Assembly: GCF_039541075.1 (NCBI RefSeq)
Contig: NZ_BAABFN010000001.1
Span: 1,116,001-1,180,000 of the forward strand
Origin: Compostibacter hankyongensis
GTDB taxonomy: Bacteria > Bacteroidota > Bacteroidia > Chitinophagales > Chitinophagaceae
Direction: 5' to 3'
DNA: 64,000 nucleotides
How positions within the stretch are numbered: position 1 is the first letter of the stretch; each line of letters opens with the position of its first letter. The notes under the pieces were generated by a model. It saw only the letters and a list, made by a program, of their open reading frames with translations, was not told where the DNA came from and ran no database searches. A program made the translations under genes and the position numbers. Positions 1 to 10,800 of this stretch are shown here, piece by piece.

Positions 1-38
1 GGCAGGTGCCTTATATTATTTAATTCTAAAAGACCCGT

Positions 39-3000
39 ATGAGAAAAATCTATTCTGTTTTTCTTCGTGGCAGATTGTTTTGCGGCGTGCTGTTCGTATT
101 GTTTTTCGGACCATCTGCCCATGCCATGCTCCTCTCTTCACTCTCCGGTCGCCCGGTCCTTTCTTCCGGATGCGCTTTGATTACCCCCCAGAAAGATATC
201 ACAGGCCTGGTGGCAGACAGCACCGGCGCTCCCTTGCCGGGCGTCACCGTTTATGTAAAAAGCAATAAGCAGATCGGCACCGCTACAGACCTGAACGGAA
301 GATACATCCTGGAAGTCCCGGACAATGCCGTACTGGTGTTCAGCATGATCGGATTTGAAACGCGGGAGATCGCGGTGGGCAGGGGAAATGTGATCAACGT
401 CACGCTGCACCCCGCCGCTAACCAGCTGGAAGAGACCGTGGTCGTAGCTTTCGGAAAACAGAAGCGCAGCGACATGGTGGGGTCGGTCACCTCGGTCAAT
501 CCTTCCGACCTCAAGGTGCCCTCCAGCAACCTGACGACCGCGCTGGCCGGGAGGGCTGCCGGTATCATTGCCTACCAGCGCAGCGGTGAGCCGGGACAGG
601 ACAATGCCGACTTCTTTGTCCGCGGCGTCACTACATTCGGTTATAAGAAGGATCCGCTGATCCTGATAGACGGCATAGAGCTGACCACCACAGACCTGGC
701 CCGGCTGCAGGTAGACGATATTTCCAGCTTCTCTATCCTCAAGGATGCCACCGCTACTGCGTTATACGGTTCCCGCGCTGCCAACGGCGTCATCCTCGTC
801 ACTACGAAGGAAGGTGCGGTAGGCAAGGCCCATCTGTCTTTTCGGGTAGAGAATTCTTTCTCCATGCCGACGCAGAATGTGGAGCTGGCAGACCCTGTGA
901 CGTACATGAAACTCTCTAATGAAGCGACCCTCACGCGTGATCCCCTGGGCGCTCTGCTGTATTCGGATGAAAAGATCAACAATACGGCGGCAGGAAAAAA
1001 TCCTTACGTCTATCCGGCGAATGACTGGAGAAAGACGATGTTCAAAGACTATACCACCAACCAGCGATTCAACCTCAGCGTGAGCGGCGGAGGCGGGGTG
1101 GCCCGCTATTATGTGTCAGGATCCTATAACCGGGACAACGGCCTGATGCGGGTAGACGGCCGGAACAATTTCAACAACAATATACAGCTGAACAGCTATA
1201 CGCTCCGCTCTAATGTGAACATCGACCTGACCAAATCCACCGAGCTGACCGTGCGCCTGAGCGGCAACTTCGACGATTATTCCGGACCGATAGACGGGGG
1301 CGCCGATATGTACAAAAAGGTGATGCGGTCCAACCCCGCGCTATTCCCGGCATTTTATCCCGTGGATGCCCAGCATGCCCATGTAAAGCACATCATGTTC
1401 GGGAACTACGATGCCGGACAATATATCAATCCCTATGCAGACATGGTGAAGGGGTACAAGGAATACTCCCGCTCGCTTATGCTGGCCCAGCTGGAGCTGA
1501 AGCAGGATCTGACCGTTATCACACAGGGCCTGTCGTTCAGCGCCATGGTAAATACGAACCGGCAGTCGTATTTTGATGTCAGCCGGTTCTATAATCCTTT
1601 CTGGTACACCCTCTCGGGCTATGATCAGCTCAGCGGCTCTTATTTCCTCACCAATATCAATCCCGACAAGGGGACCGAATACCTGGGATATAACGAAGGG
1701 AAAAATACGATCAGCACTTCCTTTTATCTTGAGTCACGGCTGAACTATGACCGGACTTTCAAAAAACAGGGACTCAGCGGATTGCTGGTGTTTATGGCGC
1801 AGACACGGCTCGACGCAAATGCCGGAGACCTGCAGAAATCGCTGCCCTACCGCAACCTGGGCCTCTCCGGCAGACTGACCTATGACTACGACAAGCGATA
1901 CTACGCGGAATTCAATTTCGGGTACAACGGTTCGGAGCGTTTTGACGAAAACCACCGCTTCGGATTTTTTCCTTCCGTGGGGCTTGCCTGGACGGTCTCC
2001 AATGAGAAGTTCTGGACGCCGCTGAAGCCCGTAGTATCCAGCCTAAGGCTGAGGGCTACCTATGGCGTGATCGGGAACGACGCCATCGGCTCGGCAGACG
2101 ACCGCTTCTTTTACCTTTCGAACCTGAATATGAATGATGCTGGCAAGCAAGCGACTTTCGGACGCGATCCCGGCAATACCCAGTATACCCTGGACGGTAT
2201 TACCATCACCCGGTATTCGAACCGCGATATCACCTGGGAAACTTCTACGCAGAAAAACTTCGCCCTTGAGTTCAGCCTTTTCGACAAGCTGAATGTGGAT
2301 GCGGAATACTTTTCCCAGTATCGTGACAATATTCTCATGACCCGGGCATCCATACCGCTTGAGGCGGGCTTTTCTGCACCGATCCGGGCTAATGTGGGCG
2401 CGGCTTCAGGTAACGGAGTGGACATCTCCATGGATTACAAGCAATATTTCCAGCATACTTTCTGGGCATCTGTCATGAGTAACTTCACCTATGCCACCAG
2501 CAAGTATAAGGTGTATGAGGACCCGAAGTATGCGGAGGCCTACCGGTATCATGTGGGCAGACCCATATATCAGACTTACGGATATATTGCCGAAAAGCTG
2601 TTCACCGATGACGAGGAAGCCCTTAACTCGCCCAGACAGAATTTCGGGGAGTACGGCGGCGGCGATATCAAATACCTGGATGTGAACGACGACGGGCAGA
2701 TCACGGCGGCCGACCAGGTGCCGATCGGCAATCCTACTATGCCTGAGGTGGTTTATGGGTTCGGCTTTTCCATGGGGTACAAGAACTTCGATATATCCGC
2801 CTTCTTCCAGGGGCTGGCCAACGAATCGTTCTGGATAGATGCGAAAGCCACGGCGCCGTTTGTCGAATACCGCTACAGCGAAAACGAGCTTCCGGGATAC
2901 CTGCCCCAGAACCAGTTGCTGAAGGCTTATGCCGACAGCCACTGGTCAGAAGATAACCGGGATGTATACGCCCTCTGGCCCAGGCTGAGCCCGACCCTTA

Positions 3001-3260
3001 ACGAGAACGATACCCAGACCAGCACCTGGTTCATGCGCAACGGCGCCTTCCTGCGGCTGAAGCAGGTGGAGATCGGTTATACCCTTCCCCAGCGTTTGCA
3101 GAAGCGGCTCCGCACCAGCACCTTTCGGGTTTACCTGAATGCTACCAACCTGCTTTCGTTCAGCAGCTTCAGGCTGTGGGATGTGGAAATGGGAGGCAAT
3201 GGACTGGGATATCCGATACAAAAGGTGCTTAATATAGGCCTGAACGTGAACTTCAATTAA
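39..3260 (+). CDS. SusC/RagA-family TonB-dependent outer-membrane transporter (module A)
   Basis: Outer-membrane importer that takes up oligosaccharides with its SusD partner using TonB energy. The 1073-residue protein has a signal peptide ending near Ala-His-Ala 29. A carboxypeptidase-regulatory-like beta-sandwich follows (about 52-138), then a plug domain (about 142-260, with LILIDGIE, SILKDATATALYGSRAANG) and a beta-barrel to the C-terminus. There is no STN domain: the signal peptide leads through a short linker straight into the beta-sandwich. It is closely similar in the plug and barrel to the SusC proteins at 41082 and 50668, and the same three partner genes follow it. The start ATG has an obvious signal peptide directly after it. 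Its promoter would lie before the window, so I cannot say whether an ECF/FecR pair precedes it. Family assignment is firm; substrate unknown. Confidence 0.95.
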   Translation: MRKIYSVFLRGRLFCGVLFVLFFGPSAHAMLLSSLSGRPVLSSGCALITPQKDITGLVADSTGAPLPGVTVYVKSNKQIGTATDLNGRYILEVPDNAVLVFSMIGFETREIAVGRGNVINVTLHPAANQLEETVVVAFGKQKRSDMVGSVTSVNPSDLKVPSSNLTTALAGRAAGIIAYQRSGEPGQDNADFFVRGVTTFGYKKDPLILIDGIELTTTDLARLQVDDISSFSILKDATATALYGSRAANGVILVTTKEGAVGKAHLSFRVENSFSMPTQNVELADPVTYMKLSNEATLTRDPLGALLYSDEKINNTAAGKNPYVYPANDWRKTMFKDYTTNQRFNLSVSGGGGVARYYVSGSYNRDNGLMRVDGRNNFNNNIQLNSYTLRSNVNIDLTKSTELTVRLSGNFDDYSGPIDGGADMYKKVMRSNPALFPAFYPVDAQHAHVKHIMFGNYDAGQYINPYADMVKGYKEYSRSLMLAQLELKQDLTVITQGLSFSAMVNTNRQSYFDVSRFYNPFWYTLSGYDQLSGSYFLTNINPDKGTEYLGYNEGKNTISTSFYLESRLNYDRTFKKQGLSGLLVFMAQTRLDANAGDLQKSLPYRNLGLSGRLTYDYDKRYYAEFNFGYNGSERFDENHRFGFFPSVGLAWTVSNEKFWTPLKPVVSSLRLRATYGVIGNDAIGSADDRFFYLSNLNMNDAGKQATFGRDPGNTQYTLDGITITRYSNRDITWETSTQKNFALEFSLFDKLNVDAEYFSQYRDNILMTRASIPLEAGFSAPIRANVGAASGNGVDISMDYKQYFQHTFWASVMSNFTYATSKYKVYEDPKYAEAYRYHVGRPIYQTYGYIAEKLFTDDEEALNSPRQNFGEYGGGDIKYLDVNDDGQITAADQVPIGNPTMPEVVYGFGFSMGYKNFDISAFFQGLANESFWIDAKATAPFVEYRYSENELPGYLPQNQLLKAYADSHWSEDNRDVYALWPRLSPTLNENDTQTSTWFMRNGAFLRLKQVEIGYTLPQRLQKRLRTSTFRVYLNATNLLSFSSFRLWDVEMGGNGLGYPIQKVLNIGLNVNFN

Positions 3261-3321
3261 ACACACCATTATCCATTTTCCTGTAAGGCATTTACCTAAG
3301 CTGCTGTTCAGGATATCAAAT

Positions 3322-5217
3322 ATGAAGATCATGAATAAGAAACATATACTGGCAGGGGCTTCTGCAGTTATCCTGTTTTTCCTGGGATCCTGCAGGCAGT
3401 TCCTGGATGTGGTGCCGGACAACGTGGCTACGCTGGACAATGCATTCGCTACCCGTATCGAGGCGGAGAAATATCTCTTTACCTGCTACTCCTATATGCA
3501 GAAAAACGGGAACATGAGCGACGATCCTTCGATCGCCGGAGGAGACGAGGTCTGGCAATTTGCGACAAACGCGGGTTATTTCAATATCGCCAAAGGACTT
3601 CAGAAAGTGGTAAGCCCTTACGGGGACCGGTGGGAATTTCTATTCAAAGGGATACGGGATTGCAATATCTTCCTGGAGAATATCGGGAAAGTGCCTGATA
3701 TGGAGGAATATGAAAAGCGGCGCTGGATTGCCGAAGTGAAGTTCCTGGAGGCCTACTTTAACTTTTACCTCGTAAAGATGTACGGCCCCATTCCGCTGAT
3801 GAAAACCAACCTGCCGATCAATGCGGATGAGAATGAGGTACAGTCGACCCGTATGCCGGTGGATTCCTGTTTTGATTATATCGTGCAGCTGATCAACGAC
3901 GCTATCGGCGACCTCCCCCTTACCATTGAAGATCCGACGCATGAGCTGGGCCGCATCACCCAGACCATCGCCCTTTCTTTCAAGGCAAAGGTGTGCGTAT
4001 ATGCCGCCAGCCCCCTCTTTAACGGGAATACGGATGAGGAAGGTCTGAAGAACCCCGACGGTACCCCGCTCTTCAATACCATCTATTCCAAGATTAAGTG
4101 GGATTCGGCGGTAATAGCCTGCAGGCAGGCCATAGAAAGCTGTGAACAGACCGGCATGAAGCTGTATGAGTATCTGCCCGATTTTCAGCAATACAACCTC
4201 TCCGATACCATCATGACCCAGCTGAGCATACGCAACAGCGTTTGTGAGCGGTGGAACAGCGAGATCATCTGGGCCAATACCCAAAGTAACTCTACCGCCA
4301 TACAGCAGCTGGTCACTACCTGGATAGACCCGAAATATGTGGACGGCACTGCGACCAAAGGACAGCTGTCGCCTCCCCTGAAAATGGCCGAGCTGTTCTA
4401 TACCCGTCATGGGGTACCGATCTCCGAAGACAAGACCTGGGGTTATCAGAACCGCTATGGCCTGCATACGTCTGGCGACAGCGATAAACTGTATGTGCAT
4501 GAAGGATATACCAGCGCGCGCCTGAACTTTGACCGGGAGCCCCGCTTTTACGCCGATCTGGGATTCGACGGCGGAGTATGGTACGGGCAGGGTCAGTATG
4601 ATGACAAGAAATATATGGACCTGTTTTTCCTGCAGGCCAAATACCGGCAGCGGAACGGCTTCGGTAAGCCGAATTTCAATACCGTTACCGGTTATTATGT
4701 AAAGAAGCTGGTGCATTTTCAGAATGTGATCGGCACCGGGAATAACTATTCGGTGACCCCTTATCCCTGGCCCATGATACGGCTGGCCGATCTTTACCTG
4801 ATGTATGCCGAAGCCCTGAATGAATCCGCAGGACCGGGTCCCGAGGTATACGAATATGTCAACCGGGTGCGCGAACGGGCCGGGCTGCAATCTGTAGAAT
4901 CTTCCTGGAGTGCTTACTCCACCAATCCTTCGAAGTACACGACCAAGGAGGGCATGCGTGCCATCATTCATCAGGAGCGCCTGATCGAGCTGGCTTTTGA
5001 AGGACCCCGGTTCTGGGATCTGCGGCGCTGGAAAGAGGCGGCCGCGGAGCTGAACAAGCCTATTACCGGTTGGGATCTGATGCAGGAGACCGCGCCGGCC
5101 TATTACCGACAGACGGTAATCTTCAATCAGACCTTCGGACAGAAGGATTATTTCTGGCCGATCAGCGAGACGGCGCTCACCGATAACAGAAGCCTGGTAC
5201 AGAACCTGGGGTGGTAA
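3322..5217 (+). CDS. SusD/RagB-family surface glycan-binding lipoprotein (module A)
   Basis: Surface lipoprotein that caps the SusC barrel and binds the incoming glycan. The protein has 631 residues. The leader has a lipobox ending FLGSC, with the lipidated Cys at residue 24; an internal ATG at 3331 would give an equally good leader. The SusD hallmarks are present: the N-terminal Q/K-YLD-V-PDN-type segment, TPR-like helices, and the C-terminal R-x-RAG-L and E-RL-IELAFEG-RFWDLRRWK segments. It lies 61 bp after susC and is followed at once by the DUF4959 lipoprotein, so one operon is likely. Paralogues are at 44465 and 54336. Substrate unknown. Confidence 0.95.
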   Translation: MKIMNKKHILAGASAVILFFLGSCRQFLDVVPDNVATLDNAFATRIEAEKYLFTCYSYMQKNGNMSDDPSIAGGDEVWQFATNAGYFNIAKGLQKVVSPYGDRWEFLFKGIRDCNIFLENIGKVPDMEEYEKRRWIAEVKFLEAYFNFYLVKMYGPIPLMKTNLPINADENEVQSTRMPVDSCFDYIVQLINDAIGDLPLTIEDPTHELGRITQTIALSFKAKVCVYAASPLFNGNTDEEGLKNPDGTPLFNTIYSKIKWDSAVIACRQAIESCEQTGMKLYEYLPDFQQYNLSDTIMTQLSIRNSVCERWNSEIIWANTQSNSTAIQQLVTTWIDPKYVDGTATKGQLSPPLKMAELFYTRHGVPISEDKTWGYQNRYGLHTSGDSDKLYVHEGYTSARLNFDREPRFYADLGFDGGVWYGQGQYDDKKYMDLFFLQAKYRQRNGFGKPNFNTVTGYYVKKLVHFQNVIGTGNNYSVTPYPWPMIRLADLYLMYAEALNESAGPGPEVYEYVNRVRERAGLQSVESSWSAYSTNPSKYTTKEGMRAIIHQERLIELAFEGPRFWDLRRWKEAAAELNKPITGWDLMQETAPAYYRQTVIFNQTFGQKDYFWPISETALTDNRSLVQNLGW

Positions 5218-5262
5218 ATGCAAAACAGGGATACCATCCTTTTAAAAAATAAATATATATCC

Positions 5263-6453
5263 ATGAAACCGATATACTTCATCATGATACTTTCGCTGAC
5301 CGCCTTAGGGTACGGTTGCAAAAGAGAAGACAGACTTGATCATTTGGATTCCTCCGCGCCGGCGCCGGCCCAGATCAGCGATGTAAAAGTCGAGGAAACA
5401 CCCGGCGGGGCTGTGCTCACCTATACACTGCCCAAAGATCCGAACCTCTCTTACGTAAAGGCGGAATACGAAATACAGCCCGGTGTGATGCGGGAGGCCA
5501 AATCTTCCTACTATAAAGATACGCTCACCCTGGTCGGCTTCGGGGACACCCTGAGCCATGAAGTGAAGCTATACAGCGTAGGGAAGAACGAGAAAGCTTC
5601 CGAGCCCCTCTCTGTCAATGTTACTCCCCTGACTCCGCCGGTAAGGAGTGTATTCAGGACGCTATCGGTGGATCCGACCTTCGGGGGAGTGCAGATCAAC
5701 TTCCGGAACAGCTCCCAGGCCAACCTTGCCATTGCCGTCATGCTGGATACTACCGGCCTGGGTACCTGGTCTACCATCAGCACCTTTTATACAGGAGCGC
5801 TGGAAGGCAAGTTCTCCGTCAGGGGATTTGACTCTACGGAAAAGAGATTCGCCGTTTATATCCGGGATCGCTGGAACAATAAATCCGATACGATAACCAG
5901 GAACCTCTCCCCGATCTATGAAGAGGAGATTCCTAAAAACACCTGGAAGGCGCTCTTCCTGCCCACCGACACCTACCAGCCGGCATCGCCATCGTATTCG
6001 CTGGAGCATCTGTGGGACAACATCATCACCAATTATGACGGCATATTTGCCTCTTCAAACTCATCCCAATTGCCGCAATGGTTCACTGTTGACCTGGGAC
6101 GGAAGGTGGTGATCAGCCGGATTGTGGAACATCAGCAACAAACCTCTCACATCTATGCCGGTTCTGCGGTAAAAAGCTTTGTATTGTACGGCTCCAATAG
6201 TCCCAATGCTGACGGCAGCTGGGCCAGCTGGGACTCCTTGGGAACCTTCAACTCGTTCAAACCCTCGGGGCTGCCCATGGGATCGCTGACCGATGAAGAC
6301 CGGGAATACGGCTGGCGTCAAGGTGAGGACTTTGCCTTTGACCAGCTGCTGCCCGCCTACCGGTATATACGATGGAAGACCCTGGAAACATGGGGAGGCG
6401 GCGGCCAGGTCGTGATTTCCGAACTGGATGTGTGGGGACAGGTCCAGCCATGA
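5263..6453 (+). CDS. DUF4959/DUF5126/DUF5000-type surface lipoprotein (module A)
   Basis: Predicted surface lipoprotein of the kind found after susCD, probably an extra glycan-binding protein. The frame is open from an ATG at 5218 directly after the susD stop. The ATG at 5263 is preferred because it starts a lipoprotein leader (MKPIYFIMILSLTALGYGC, Cys 19). The order is a DUF4959-like Ig/Fn3 domain (pattern APAQISDVKVEETPGGAVLTY), a middle DUF5126-like domain beginning near LTPPVRSVFRTL, and a C-terminal discoidin-like DUF5000 domain (QWFTVDLGRKVVISRI, YIRWKTLETWGG). Its counterparts are at 46409 and 56274. No catalytic motif is visible. The domain names come from recall of family patterns, so the function is inferred. 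Confidence 0.85.
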   Translation: MKPIYFIMILSLTALGYGCKREDRLDHLDSSAPAPAQISDVKVEETPGGAVLTYTLPKDPNLSYVKAEYEIQPGVMREAKSSYYKDTLTLVGFGDTLSHEVKLYSVGKNEKASEPLSVNVTPLTPPVRSVFRTLSVDPTFGGVQINFRNSSQANLAIAVMLDTTGLGTWSTISTFYTGALEGKFSVRGFDSTEKRFAVYIRDRWNNKSDTITRNLSPIYEEEIPKNTWKALFLPTDTYQPASPSYSLEHLWDNIITNYDGIFASSNSSQLPQWFTVDLGRKVVISRIVEHQQQTSHIYAGSAVKSFVLYGSNSPNADGSWASWDSLGTFNSFKPSGLPMGSLTDEDREYGWRQGEDFAFDQLLPAYRYIRWKTLETWGGGGQVVISELDVWGQVQP

Positions 6454-6487
6454 TTTTTCTCTTTCTTAAGCGCTTATAAACTTAAAA

Positions 6488-7597
6488 ATGCTTGTCATGA
6501 AAAATATATTCCGTTACCGTATGGTTTTACTTGCCGGCTGCTGCCTGTGGGGAAGCTGTAAGAAAATGGACGAACCCTATAAACAGTTCCTTGTGAAAGG
6601 AGGGAAGACCTATGTGGGAAGGGCCGTCGCCGCGATAGCCCATTCCGGCCGTAACCGGGTTAAGATATCCTGGCTCAGGGGTTCCGATCCGGCGGTTACG
6701 AAAGCCCGTATCTTCTGGGACAATTATACCGATTCCGTGGAAGTAGAGATCCCGTCCGGGGGCGATACCGTCAGCGCCATCATCGGCGACCTTCCGGAAA
6801 AGCCCTATACGTTTGAGGTGGTTACCTATGACGACATGGGGCATTCTTCGGTGCCCGTCGAGCTGCTGACCAGGGCCTACGGAGACAGCTACCAGGCCGG
6901 TCTGCTGAGCCGCCCTGTCAACCAGAATACCCTGTTCCCCGGTGGAACGCACGTCTTCCTTGAATGGGGGGCTTCCAATATATCCGGAGGAGCTTATGCC
7001 ACCGATATCGTGTATACCGATACATTAGGGCGGGAGCAGACCGTCCGTATACCGGCCGGTACGGATACTTCCTCGATGGATATCAAGCCCGGTACATTGT
7101 TCCGGCACCGGACGGTATATCTTCCGGACTCTCTGAGCATCGATACCTTTTATACCGACCTCGAGCAGAACACAGACTATCAATTATACAAGCAGGACTG
7201 GCGAGTGATCGACTCTTCCACCGCACATCCCGGAGCCGATAATATCGCTTCCCATATTATCGATGGCAACCCCGGCACCCGCTGGCATACCTGGGTGGAC
7301 CATTCCCAATATCCACATTTTGTCACGGTAGATATGCAACGCCAGGAAAAGATCAACCGCTTTGAGGTATTCCGGATGACCGGCGATGAGCGGGCATGCA
7401 ACAGCTTCCAGCTGCTGGTGAGCCGGGACAATGTCAGCTGGACGGATCTGGGCGTGTTCTCCTTTAACCGGCTCACGGACGACGGACAGTTTTACGAGAT
7501 ACCCTCGCAACCTGAGGCGCGGTATTTCAAATTCGTAGGACTGAGCGGACCTATGACTTATATGGTCATGGGCGAGATCGGCGTGTACGGCTTTTAG
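6488..7597 (+). CDS. DUF4998 plus F5/8 type C (discoidin-like) surface lipoprotein (module A)
   Basis: Last gene of module A and a predicted surface carbohydrate-binding lipoprotein. The leader has a lipobox ending LWGSC. An ATG at 6497, three codons in, is equally plausible. The N-terminal DUF4998 part begins with KKMDEPYKQFLVKGGKTYVG and contains the repeated theme RVKISWL...DPAVTKARIFWDNYTDSVEV. The last 130 residues form a discoidin-like beta-sandwich (ASHIIDGNPGTRWHTW, FVTVDMQRQEKINRFEV, EARYFKFVGLS). Paralogues are at 47610 and 57515 in the same relative position. No enzyme motif is seen. Confidence 0.85.
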   Translation: MLVMKNIFRYRMVLLAGCCLWGSCKKMDEPYKQFLVKGGKTYVGRAVAAIAHSGRNRVKISWLRGSDPAVTKARIFWDNYTDSVEVEIPSGGDTVSAIIGDLPEKPYTFEVVTYDDMGHSSVPVELLTRAYGDSYQAGLLSRPVNQNTLFPGGTHVFLEWGASNISGGAYATDIVYTDTLGREQTVRIPAGTDTSSMDIKPGTLFRHRTVYLPDSLSIDTFYTDLEQNTDYQLYKQDWRVIDSSTAHPGADNIASHIIDGNPGTRWHTWVDHSQYPHFVTVDMQRQEKINRFEVFRMTGDERACNSFQLLVSRDNVSWTDLGVFSFNRLTDDGQFYEIPSQPEARYFKFVGLSGPMTYMVMGEIGVYGF

Positions 7598-7835
7598 CCC
7601 TCCTGCTCCTGCCGGCCGGCGCCGCTGTGTCAAAAATTGAAGGTAGAGAATCAGAATTTGAAGCGATCCCCCCCGCTAAAAGGGTAGTATTGCATTGAAT
7701 ATAGCCCGCTGTCCCGCCCCAGGTTGGACGGCGGTTGCTGCTTCATCCGGGGTAATATCCGGCGCTTATTACGCTTTACCCGTTTTGTTTTCTTTATTCC
7801 TGTATCATGCGGTTTGGGACCGCAGGGGTCTTTTC

Positions 7836-10800
7836 ATGCCAAAATCAACTTATATGTGTTACTCCCACCGTTTTATGCAGCGGGCCAGATGTATCTGCGT
7901 GACGTTCCTGCTGATACTGGCTGTTATGCCCGCATTCGCCCAGCAGAATGTGGCAGTGCACGGTCGCATTACCGGGCCTGATAACCAGCCGGTAGCCGGC
8001 GTGACGGTTATGATCAGCGGTACGCAAAATGGTACCACCAGCGGGGTAGACGGCCGCTACAGTCTGAACGCCCATGCTGGGGATTCGCTGATTTTCCACG
8101 CCCTCGGACTGCAGACACAGCAGGTGAGGGTAGGCGCCTCTCCCGAAATAAATATCCAGCTGTCTTCCGGTAGCAAGGGGCTTAACGAGGTAGTGGTGCT
8201 GGGCTACGGCTCCCAGCGGAGAAGGGACGTTACCGCGGCAGTTTCCACCATTGATGTTTCAAAGCTGAGGGATGTGCCGGCCACCAACGTGAGCCGCCTG
8301 CTGGAAGGACAGGCTCCGGGCATCACCGTAAAGCAGACCACCGGAGCTCCGGGTAAGGAGATGCAGGTAAGGGTGCGCGGCCTGGGTTCTCTCGGCGCCG
8401 GCAGCACTCCGCTGTATGTGATCGACGGTTTTGCCGTGGGTAACTCCATCGGGCAGAACCTGAACCCTGCCGATATTGCGACCATCACCGTGCTTAAGGA
8501 CGCTGTTTCCACGGCCATCTATGGGGCCAGGGGCTCAAACGGGGTCGTGCTGATCACCACCAAGCAGGCAAGATCCGGCGAAACCAATCTGAATGTAACC
8601 GCCAATTACGGCGTACAGAACGTGCCGGATTCGAGGCGGACAAAGGTGCTCAATGGCCGCGATTTTGCCGAGTTCAAGAAAGAGGCCTTTATGGACAAGA
8701 TCCGGTATTTTGAGAACCGCGAGCCCGACCTCAGCGAGGTGCCTGCCGATTTCCGTAATCCTGAGGATACCAAATACAATACCGACTGGATGGATGAGAT
8801 CCTCAACCGGAACGCTTCCTTCCAGAATTATAACATCACCTTTTCGGAAGGGAAGGGAGATGTCCATTCCCTGATATCGGTAGGCTATATCGATCAGCAG
8901 GGTGCGCTGCTCAATACGCGGTACAAGAACTATTCCGTACGGGCAAACGTAGAAGGAAAGGTCAACAACTTCATCAACATGGGGCTGAACCTCTATGGCG
9001 CCTGGTCCAAACAGAATACCGCCACTACCGAAGGCCGGAGCGCGCTGGTGGGTTCAGCCCTGCTGCTGGATCCCCGTGAGCCGGTGCGCAACGAGGACGG
9101 CAGCTGGAACGATTATATCGGAGGACACGACGGTATATTCGGATTTACCAATCCCGTGCAGGCGCTGGAGGAAATTACGCGTGACCGCCAGATCGGAGAC
9201 GCGCTGACGACCGGCTATCTGGAATTTTCTTTTCTGCGGGACTTTAAGTTTAAAACCACCGGTAATGCCCGGTTCATCTTTGATTCCTACAAGCAGTATA
9301 TTCCCTCCGACATCGCCGGGGAGAATGCTCCTCCTCCGCGGGATGCCACCGCATCGGATGACGCCCACCGGATCATGAATCTTTCAGCAGACCAGCTGCT
9401 CACCTATGCGCACGACTTTGGAGAACATCATCTGGACGCCATGGTCGGGTTTACCGCGCAGGAGGAAATGACCCGCGGTGTTGCCGGATCAGCCACTACC
9501 TTCCCGGATGATAAAACGCCCTATCTTCAGATCGGGGCCATCAATTCCGGCGTCTCGGCAGACTCGGGCTGGAGCATGCTGGCCTATTTCACCCGGGTAA
9601 ACTATTCCTATAAGGACCGCTACCTGTTTACCGGCACCTTCCGCCGGGAAGGGAGCTCCCGCTTCGGAGAGCTGACCAAATGGGGAAACTTCCCTGCGCT
9701 CTCGGTGGGATGGCGGATATCCGACGAGCCGTTTATGCCGAAGACCAGCTGGCTGGATGACCTGAAGCTGCGCGGAAGCTGGGGGGTCACGGGCAACAAC
9801 AACATCGGCAACTATTCGAGCCTGGCCTTTATGAACCTCAATAACTATGTCATCGGAGACCAGTTTGTATATGGGCGAACGGTCAGCGCCTTCGCCAATC
9901 CGGACCTGAGCTGGGAAACATCGGATCAGCTGGATATCGGGTTGGACCTTACCGTACTGGACAATACGCTGACCTTTACCGGCGAATATTACAACAAGAT
10001 CACCACCGATATGCTGCTGCCCGTTCCCCTGCCCGTCGTATCCGGGTTTACCACCATGCTGGATAATATCGGCAAGGTGCGAAACCGCGGGTTTGAGTTC
10101 GGGCTGGATTACCGTAAGCGGATCAATGCGGTAAATGTCTGGGGCAACTTCAATATCGCCTTTAACCAGAACAAGGTGCTGGCCATGCGTTCAGAAAACG
10201 ATGTAATATGGAACGGTACCATGTATGGCGACTTCAACGTTTCAAAGGTAGGCCGGCCGATCGGCATGATATACGGGTTCAAGAACCTGGGCATCTTCCA
10301 GAACCAGAAGGAGATCGATGAGTCGCCCACACAGGACGGCGCTATTCCCGGCGTATATAAATATTATGACGCCAATGGCGACGGGGTCATCTCCTACGAC
10401 CAGACGGATATGGTGGAGATCGGCAACCCCTGGCCCAAGTTTACCTGGGGGCTTAACCTCGGCGGCAGCTATCAGAATATCGACCTGAGCGTGCTGCTCA
10501 CCGGCGCGCAGGATTACGATGTATTCCGGCAGATCGAATCCTCCACGCTGAACATGGACGGAGTGTTCAATGTCCTGGAAGTAGCCAAGCAGCGGTGGAG
10601 ATCGGAGGATCAGCCCGGCATATATCCCACGACCAATACCTGGAAATGGGAGCGCGAAAGTAATTCCCGTTATGTATATGATGCCAGCCATGCCTGGGTG
10701 AAAAACATCAGTATCGGCTATACGCTACAGAAATCAAAGCTGAAATTCGGTAGCGTACGGCTTTATCTCAGCGGGGACAACCTGTTTCTGATCACCAAGT

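Noticed and set aside
7695..7835. N-terminal extension of the second SusC from 7695
   Set aside because: The extra 47 residues do not resemble a leader or domain, while a normal signal peptide starts at 7836, 7854 or 7875.
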